Assembly: GCA_030789695.1 (NCBI GenBank)
Contig: CM061142.1
Span: 281,535,043-281,599,042 of the forward strand
DNA length: 64,000 nt
Direction: 5' to 3'
Source: Scilla litardierei
Taxonomy: Eukaryota > Streptophyta > Magnoliopsida > Asparagales > Asparagaceae
Shown here: piece by piece, positions 58,435 through 64,000 of the stretch
How positions within the stretch are numbered: position 1 is the first letter of the stretch
Layout: each line of letters starts with the position of its first letter
The notes under the pieces: generated by a model
What the model was told of the DNA's origin: nothing
The model's input: the letters and a program-made list of their open reading frames with translations, nothing else
The model's database searches: none
Made by a program: the position numbers and the translations under genes

Positions 58435-58933
58435 TCTACTAGTCATAACCCGTGCCCAGAGGGCACGGAGGCAGTCGTCACCCAGACGCAAATGCGAAGA
58501 GAAGTGGTCGCCAAAGTGAAAAAAGCTTGGGTGCGTGTGAGAGAGAGGAGGATCAGGGGAAAAAAGAGGAAAAGCAGTCACTAAAACGCAAAAAAAATCT
58601 CCAAAACCCCATCCCAAAGCCAAGTCCAGAATTCCACCTAACCCCCACGTGGCGTCCCAGTCAGCAACCAAAATATGACTGGGACAAAACTGCCACGTGG
58701 GACAAAACTGTCACGTAGGACAAAGTTCATGAATTGTATAATAGATTCTATAAAACATGAAGATTTTGTCCTACGTGGCAAGTTTGTCCTATGTGGCAAT
58801 GACAATTTTGGGGGACTTAAATTTTGGGAGAAAACTTAAATTTGGAGGAAAACTTGAAAATTTGGGGGAACTTGAAATTGGGGGGACTCAGCCATTAAAT
58901 AAACCGTGCACTATGGGCACGGACAATGACTAG
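58435..58933 (+). mobile_element. Short Helitron split after its fourth base
   Basis: The 5' end TCTA at 58435-58438 (host A at 58434) is separated by the nested element from TTCTATAAAACATGAAGATT at 58746. The 3' hairpin CCGTGCACTATGGGCACGG and CTAG lie at about 58904-58933 with host T at 58934. Its own length is 192 bases and it resembles the copy at 58972-59195. Confidence 0.75.
58439..58745 (-). mobile_element. Helitron nested in the one at 58435-58933
   Basis: On the minus strand it starts TCTATTATACAATTCATGAA at 58745, preceded by A, and ends CCGTGCCCTCTGGGCACGGG, TTATGA, CTAG at 58439, followed by T. Both ends and the A/T insertion rule fit. 307 bp, non-coding; open frames such as 58411-58671 are compositional. 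Confidence 0.8.
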
Positions 58934-58971
58934 TACACCCTATATCGGGGTGTTTGCAATACGCACATAAA

Positions 58972-59195
58972 TCTATTCTATAAAACATGAAGATTTTGAA
59001 TCTTATTCTACTAGGACAAAATTTTGTCATACGTGGCAAGTTTGTCCTATGCGGCAATGACAATTTTGGGGGACTTAAATTTTGAGGGAAAACTTAAATT
59101 TAGGGGAAAACTTGAAAATTTGGGGGAACTTGAAATTGGGGGGGGGGACTCAGCCATTAAATAAACCGTGCACTATGGGCACGGGCAATGACTAG
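58972..59195 (+). mobile_element. Short Helitron (224 bp), both ends defined
   Basis: Host A at 58971, start TCTATTCTATAAAACATGAA, 3' hairpin CCGTGCACTATGGGCACGG, end GCAATGACTAG at 59195 and host T at 59196. Confidence 0.85.
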
Positions 59196-59307
59196 TATTC
59201 TATAAAATAGGGCTGTTATCAAGAGAAATTGGAAAAGAGAAATTGGAAAAGAGAATTTGGATAAGAGAATTTGGACAAGAGTATACATATACATATATAC
59301 ATACATA

Positions 59308-59549
59308 TCTATTCTATAAAATAGGGAGGTTATCAAGAGAAATTGAATAGGAGAGTTTGGAAATGATAAATTGGATAAGAGATGAGATTTTGAGGGATAA
59401 GAGAGGTGGTGGAAATTTTGCACATACAACCCCGATTTTTACATTTTTGCCCCTGGACCCTCACCCCCCACACCCACACTTTTTATTCTTCCCCCCTTTC
59501 CGACCGTTTTTTCCAGTCCACGTGCACGTGTGCACGGGTTATTTGCTAG
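59308..59549 (+). mobile_element. Short Helitron (242 bp) of a second type
   Basis: Host A at 59307, start TCTATTCTATAAAATAGGGA, 3' GC-rich palindrome around CGTGCACGTGTGCACG, end TTATTTGCTAG at 59549 and host T at 59550. A partial copy of its 5' part precedes it at 59197-59290. Confidence 0.8.
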
Positions 59550-59571
59550 TATATATATATATATAATAGTG

Positions 59572-59757
59572 GGTATCATATAATATGGGAGGTATCTACT
59601 CATATACAAGACACAAAAAGTGGGGCGGTACAAGCCCACATGGACTTGGTTGGAAAGTACAAGCCTCACATGGGCTTGTACTTGTTGTACCGCCCGTTTT
59701 TTGTGTCTTAGTATAAAAGTCTAAGCCTTTATTGTCATAAGATACCCATTATTCTAT
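59572..59757. mobile_element. Foldback MITE with GGGTATC ends
   Basis: Outer arms AATAGTGGGTATC and GATACCCATTATT; inner arms ACACAAAAAGTGGGGCGGTA / TACCGCCCGTTTTTTGTGT and ACAAGCCCACATG / CATGGGCTTGT. About 185 bp, non-coding, between TA-rich flanks. Confidence 0.75.
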
Positions 59758-59774
59758 ATATATATATGAGAATA

Positions 59775-60111
59775 ATAGAAAACATATGACATGTATGGCT
59801 AAGTCACATATGTACCGTTATAACTACACCCTCCACTATTTTATCGAATGATTGGAACGATTCATTTTGATCTTCATGTTCTAAAACATCAAAATAATAA
59901 ATATCAGGTGAACCCAATGGCTTTTGCCCATTTATCCACCCTTCATAAATTTCACAGTTTTGCAATGTGTAGATGAATGGATAAACCCCCTTGGTTTCAC
60001 TTGATATTTGGTATTTTAGGGGTTTAGACCATGAAGAACAAAATGAATGGTTTTGATCATTCAATAATTTAGGGGAAGTTAGAGTTTTAAAAATGACTTA
60101 TATGGCTTATA

Positions 60112-60112
<1 letters not shown>
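59775..60112. mobile_element. Foldback element copy 1
   Basis: Arms pair around a centre near 59950: GATTCATTTTGATCTTCATG with the complement of CATGAAGAACAAAATGAATG, and AAATATCAGGTGAACCCAA with the complement of TTGGTTTCACTTGATATTT. Ends in an AC/CG microsatellite. Confidence 0.75.
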
Positions 60113-60161
<49 letters not shown>

Positions 60162-60170
60162 GCGCGCGCG
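60113..60170. repeat. Compound (AC)n(CG)n microsatellite
   Basis: About 34 bases of AC repeats run directly into 24 bases of CG repeats. Alternating purine-pyrimidine over almost 60 bases is prone to Z-DNA and slippage. Confidence 0.95.
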
Positions 60171-60417
60171 TACACACAAAGCAAGGTAGAGAGAGAATTA
60201 ATGGGTATCACATGGTATGTGAGTAGTTCTTTCAATATAACCGTCATACACCTATAAATCGGAGTAAAAAAGAAGCACTAGAGTTGTGCTTTTCTTTTTT
60301 CCCCTTATTTACTCGGCCCAACAAGAAGATGTCATGTCATTTGTATCTGAGAAAACTTCTCAGATTTTATCTGATACTCCTTTTACACGTGAGATATAGA
60401 TAGAGAAACAGATAGAA
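60171..60417. other. Spacer with one partial foldback end
   Basis: AATGGGTATCACATGGTATG near 60200 resembles the end of copy 2; the rest is unassigned. Confidence 0.4.
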
Positions 60418-60778
60418 CAATGGGTATCATATGCCATGTAAGAACAACTGTCATATAGCTATTGGAAAGTCTAGTCTCCATGACTTTTTGCAGTAATAGC
60501 TCCCTTAAATTTGATGTTCATAGTCTAAACCTCAAAATATCAAATACCAAGTGAAGCTAGAGTTCTTTTCTTGTTTATTAAGGGGTGACAAAAGTTCAAA
60601 TCGCTTAGATGGATCAATGAGAAAAAAAATTTAGAGTTCACTTAATATTTGATTTGTTTTGGTTTTAGAATATGAAGACCAAAATGAATGGAGCTGATCC
60701 TTTGAAAAATAGTAGTGAGTTGACTGTTCGAAAGTGGCATATGACCAAAGTGTTTTATGGCATATGAAACCCATTTTT
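60418..60778. mobile_element. Foldback element copy 2 (about 360 bp)
   Basis: Ends ACAATGGGTATCATATGCCA and the complement of TGGCATATGAAACCCATTTT. Internal arms include TAGTCTAAACCTCAAAATAT with GGTTTTAGAATATGAAGAC. Nearly the entire length can fold. It seems complete. Confidence 0.78.
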
Positions 60779-61058
60779 TTTGAAAATAAGAGTAATATAT
60801 GACATATGAGCACAAGCATCATATGTCATCTGAAAAATCCACTCTCCATAATTTTGAGAAGATTGGCTTTGTCAATTTTGATATACATATTCTAAAACCC
60901 AAAACACCGAATATTGAGCAACTTTGAAGTTTTTCACCAATCGATCTAGGGGTAACAAAGGTTCCTTTTTTGTAAAACCATTGATTTTCCAATGAGTTGA
61001 TTGATGAGCAAAAATATTTGGTTTCAATTAACATTTGGTGTTTGATTACAAATGAATA

Positions 61059-62759
61059 TTGCATATTTTATCCACTAATTATCTACATCTTATGCATGTA
61101 TTTTGTTTATCTTGGCTCTAACACATGTATTTTATTAATATCAATGAATTCTAGAGCCTATTCTTTATTTATGCAAAAATACAATTTCTATAAATTATTT
61201 TTGTCTTCCTTTATTTTTAAGTTGAAGAGGGTAACTTCACGAGTTCAACAACTAGTGTTGCAATTTTTTCGGAGCTCAGAGCCAAACTCAATAATTTCTT
61301 GAAGGTAGCAACTGAGTAGTAGTCAGTTGTCTATGATGCTTCATCAGACGTCTGGAGACTGCACTTCAGCCGTCTGAACCCCCAAGCAGACAGCTGAATA
61401 TAGTCGGCACCCAAATGGGACAAAAACAGATAGTTCAAAATAATTACATACGATGACATCTAGATGTCTAAAGTTGCCGAGTCAGCTGTCTGACTGCCTA
61501 AAAGCCAAGTGTATCAGATACGCCAGACATCTGAGTCTACCACATTAGATGTTTGGTAGACTTAATAAGCCACCGACACATGTGGCAGCCATCTGTTGGG
61601 CAGTCAGCTCCAGACGGTTGGGAGACTTGAAAATCCAGACGTTTGGAACCCCCATTCCAGATGTCTGACAGACGACTGGAGGTATTTTCGACAGCTCTAA
61701 TCTACCCGACCCAACTTCAAATCCACGTTCAAGCTGAAGGATTAGAGCCCTTGATCTGAGATTGATCGGAGTAGATTGTTTTGAGGGTAGAGGGCATATA
61801 AACAATTGATGGTAATTAGGGTTAGGGGATCCATCGTTATTTTTATTTTTAGGTTTTGTTTTCTTCATTGGGAAAAGAGTACGGCTGGAGCAAGAGGATT
61901 ATGGCCGAACTTAAATCCATTGTGGTGAAAAAACCCAACTTTCTCTCTTGATTTTATTGTTTTATTATTGTTATTGTATGAACTTATAGATATGTTAATG
62001 AAAGTTGATGTTTTTATCTCCATGTGTGGCTAAATCTCTTGTATATGTTGTGACGTAATTGGGGCCTATTTCCTTTATGCTTCCTTTCATCTATAGCACC
62101 ATTTAATATAACTCATAAGATTGATGGCTGTATATTTGTATTCTCATTGCATATGCATTATCCATCGAGGGGTCCGATGAGGATGGTGTGTCGCGAGGCA
62201 TTACCTACATGTATTTACACTACCTGTCGAGAGATATGAGGATGATGTGTCGCGAGGCATTATCTACATGCAAAAACCCCATCGAGAGGCCCTAGAAGAG
62301 GGTTGTGTGCCATGAAGTTCACTTAGAGCGATTATGATATAAAACCCATGAATCAGATGAGTACTTAAGATGCTAATATGTTGCTCTTTAATGTTTTACT
62401 TTCCGATCTACATACATTGGCCTGAATGTGAGATTGAGTTATCTGAGGGAGTTTGACAAGAATAGTAGGACATAACCCTAATGAAAACACAACACCCACA
62501 TACCCCCCTTCTCCTATTACTCCCTACATTTCCCTTAGCGTAATTTTAGTATAATCTTGACAATTACACCATTAAATCAGCAATTCACCTTCGAAAGGTG
62601 GTTCAGTTCTCATCGAGTCATTTCTTTGCCTAATTTTAGATTTTGAATTTACTTGCGAGATTGTCTCTATGGAATACGCCTTCTGACTCACCGGACTTTA
62701 TTACTCTTGACCTCCAGCGCTTGGGAGTAGCACATTTTTGAGACAAGCAATGTTATAGG
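61059..62759 (+). mobile_element. LTR-like insertion (1.7 kb) in foldback copy 3
   Basis: Boundaries come from the interrupted foldback arm and are exact to within about eight bases. Near the left is a palindrome cluster (61345-61680); near the right, TTGTCTCTATGGAATACGCC and AGCGCTTGGGAGTAGCACAT resemble the R-U5 end of Athila/Tat LTRs. Its length is close to the Athila LTR at 29932-31600. A solo LTR is most likely, but its termini are not clean TG/CA and no TGGCGCC PBS follows. An 8-bp duplication would also fit a hAT element, for which no terminal repeats were seen. Confidence 0.5.
61240..61680. repeat. Cluster of CAGACGTCTG palindromes
   Basis: About a dozen words of the type CAGACGTCTGG, CAGACATCTGAG, CAGCTGTCTGAC and GACATCTAGATGTC in 440 bases, the first perfect one at 61345-61354. 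Position early in an LTR-like sequence matches the clusters at 4185-4700 and 30170-30640. Confidence 0.78.
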
Positions 62760-62850
62760 AATGAATAGAACTGATTGTCCAAAAAATAATGGGAAGTAAA
62801 CTTTTCAAGGGCATCATGTGAGATAAGTACGCATATGACAAATAGGAACA

Positions 62851-63017
62851 TGATTTTTAAGAAACATTAGTTCAATAATAATTATTTCATCATAATAAAT
62901 AATAACCACAACAATATATTTTGGATAAACCATGTATATTATTATAACAAACATAAGACTTAGGTAACAGACCCCATCCTCTGCTATTAGTTAGTACCCT
63001 TGAGATAATTATGATAT
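62851..63017. other. Unassigned AT-rich spacer
   Basis: No feature recognised between the foldback arm and the copia LTR. Confidence 0.4.
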
Positions 63018-63455
63018 TGTTATGAGAATGTTGGCTACTGATCCCGTAGCCCTCTATTTGTAGAGAACAATTACATAATGTGTGTATACCCTAAACCCTA
63101 TTGGGCTCCACTTGGGCCTATAAAAGCATGTTCATAACACTTCTCCTTATCCATCCATTGTTGTAAGCTAGGTATATGAATGCTTCGGGATTTATATAGC
63201 TTATTAGGTCATGAGGGTATGGATACTTCTGGATCCTAAGTTAGGAGGTCTTGCCTCGTTAAAACCTTTGGCTATGGAAAACCCAGTGGGAAAAACCAAT
63301 AGCTAAGGGAAAAGAGTGCAAGTCTCCTTAACTTTCCCTGATCGGTGGATATTACCAGGGGTGGATGCTACTGGATCCAGAGTTGATGTGGTTGCCTCGT
63401 TAAAACCTTTGGCTGTAGAAAACCCAGTGGAAAAAACAAATAGTACAACACAACA
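63018..63455 (-). repeat. 3' LTR (about 438 bp) of a copia element running off the right edge
   Basis: On the minus strand it starts TGTTGTGTTGTACTATT at 63455 and ends CATTCTCATAACA at 63018. It contains two copies of TTGCCTCGTTAAAACC with AAAACCCAGTGGGAAAAA (plus-strand reading), common in plant copia LTRs, and TATATAAATCC (minus) near 63190-63200. Confidence 0.7.
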
Positions 63456-63471
63456 TTAACTCCCCCTGTTG
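63456..63471 (-). other. Polypurine tract
   Basis: On the minus strand ACAGGGGGAGTTAA precedes the LTR start TGTTGTG. Confidence 0.75.
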
Positions 63472-63481
63472 TGTACAAGCT

Positions 63482-64000
63482 TCAGGATTGTAATTCTTTC
63501 AACTGTCTCATCCCAATTCCTATTACAAGTTTTCTAAAGGTACAGTGAGGTAGTGCTTTAGTAAATAGATCTGCCAGGTAGTTGCAAGACTTGATCTGCT
63601 GGATGTCGATTTGTCTGTCTTCTTGTAGTTCATGTGTCCAGAAAAGCTTGGGATAAATGTGCTTCATCTTGTCCCCTTTGATGTAGCCACCTCGTAGTTG
63701 AGCTATGCAAGCTGCATTGTCTTCGTACATGGTTGCTAGTTCAAGGTCGCCTTTCTTTAGGCTGGTTGTCACCAGGATGTGGTGAATGACTGAACGTAGC
63801 CAAAAGCATTCTCTGCTAGCTTCATGGATCGCAATGAGTTCGGAGTGGTTGCATGAGGTTGCTGTCGAGGTCTGCTTTATAGATCTCTATGATATGGCTG
63901 TTCCACTGTAGGTGAATATGAAACCAGTTTGGGACTTTGCGGTGTGAGGATCAGATCTGTATCCTGCATCTGCAAAACCAATTAAGTTGGAGGATACGCA
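63482..64000 (-). pseudogene. RNase H of the copia element at the right edge
   Basis: Reading from 64000: GFADAGYRSDPHTAKSQTG, an in-frame TAG in place of the usual tryptophan of S-W-x-S, then SCNHSELIAIHEASRE, YEDNAACIAQLRGGYIKGD and LADLFTKALP, ending LKELQS and stop just before the PPT. The catalytic acidic residues are all visible. The single stop makes it a pseudogene; the rest of pol lies beyond the window. Confidence 0.85.

Larger units (their letters stand above)
60787..62850. mobile_element. Foldback element copy 3, split by an insertion
   Basis: Left arm and most of the right arm lie at 60787-61058; the right arm resumes at 62760 with AATGAATAGAACTGATTGTC, which aligns with AATGAATGGAGCTGATCCTT of copy 2. 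AATGAATA occurs at both edges (61051-61058, 62760-62767). Confidence 0.72.

Noticed and set aside
61059..62759. hAT element with an 8-bp target duplication
   Set aside because: The shared AATGAATA fits in length, but no terminal inverted repeats or transposase are visible and the interior looks LTR-like.

Overview
This is nuclear DNA from a flowering plant, from a repeat-dense (probably heterochromatic) stretch. The evidence is the element repertoire: Ty1/copia Sirevirus-type and Ty3/gypsy Tat- and Athila-type LTR elements, a Mutator-like (MULE) transposase with an OTU protease domain, short Helitrons with CTAG ends, and foldback MITEs. No intact host gene, rRNA or tRNA was recognised. The species cannot be told from the sequence. 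All coding regions are transposon-derived, and all but one are broken. Many boundaries are exact because LTR ends, primer-binding sites (PBS), polypurine tracts (PPT) or target duplications can be read directly.

Layout. (1) 1-5154, minus strand: a Sirevirus-like element with 1.9-kb LTRs and only gag inside. It sits in the 5' LTR of (2), 5155-10226, plus strand: a decayed copia element with a snRNA-type promoter motif in its LTR. (3) 11.0-22.5 kb: a Tat-type gypsy remnant (LTR, PBS, gag, 3' minisatellite). Its gag is split by (4), 12933-20785, a Sirevirus-like element with both LTRs, a perfect 5-bp duplication CTCAT, and gag-PR-IN but no RT. (5) 22515-24457, minus strand: a copia IN-RT-RNase H fragment with a long open RT frame and no LTRs. 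It is fused to (6), 24458-31600, plus strand: the 3' half of an Athila-type gypsy element. (7) 31.6-32.6 kb: the OTU C-terminus of a MULE. (8) 32.6-46.0 kb: about six degenerate copies of a 1.5-3 kb unit strewn with palindromic motifs (TTGCTCAACGCGCACAAC and complement), holding two large inverted repeats. (9) 47.3-48.1 kb: the DNA-binding N-terminus of a MULE transposase, running into (10) 48168-57700, a 9.5-kb satellite whose 73-84 bp monomers each hold a GC-rich hairpin. (11) 58.1-59.55 kb: a Helitron cluster, one nested in the first four bases of another. (12) 59.57-62.85 kb: foldback elements, one split by a 1.7-kb LTR-like insertion. (13) 63018-64000, minus strand: LTR and RNase H of a further copia element.

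The most unusual part is 31.6-57.9 kb. The two ends of MULE transposases flank a palindrome-rich region, and a single diverged satellite monomer at 44408-44472, inside the dispersed repeats, looks like the seed of the satellite. The dispersed and satellite hairpins differ by a change present in both arms (CAACG/CGTTG against CGACG/CGTCG), so pairing is kept. A second theme is that LTRs of unrelated families carry clusters of 10-14 bp palindromes, each with its own core (TCGA, GATC, ACGT).
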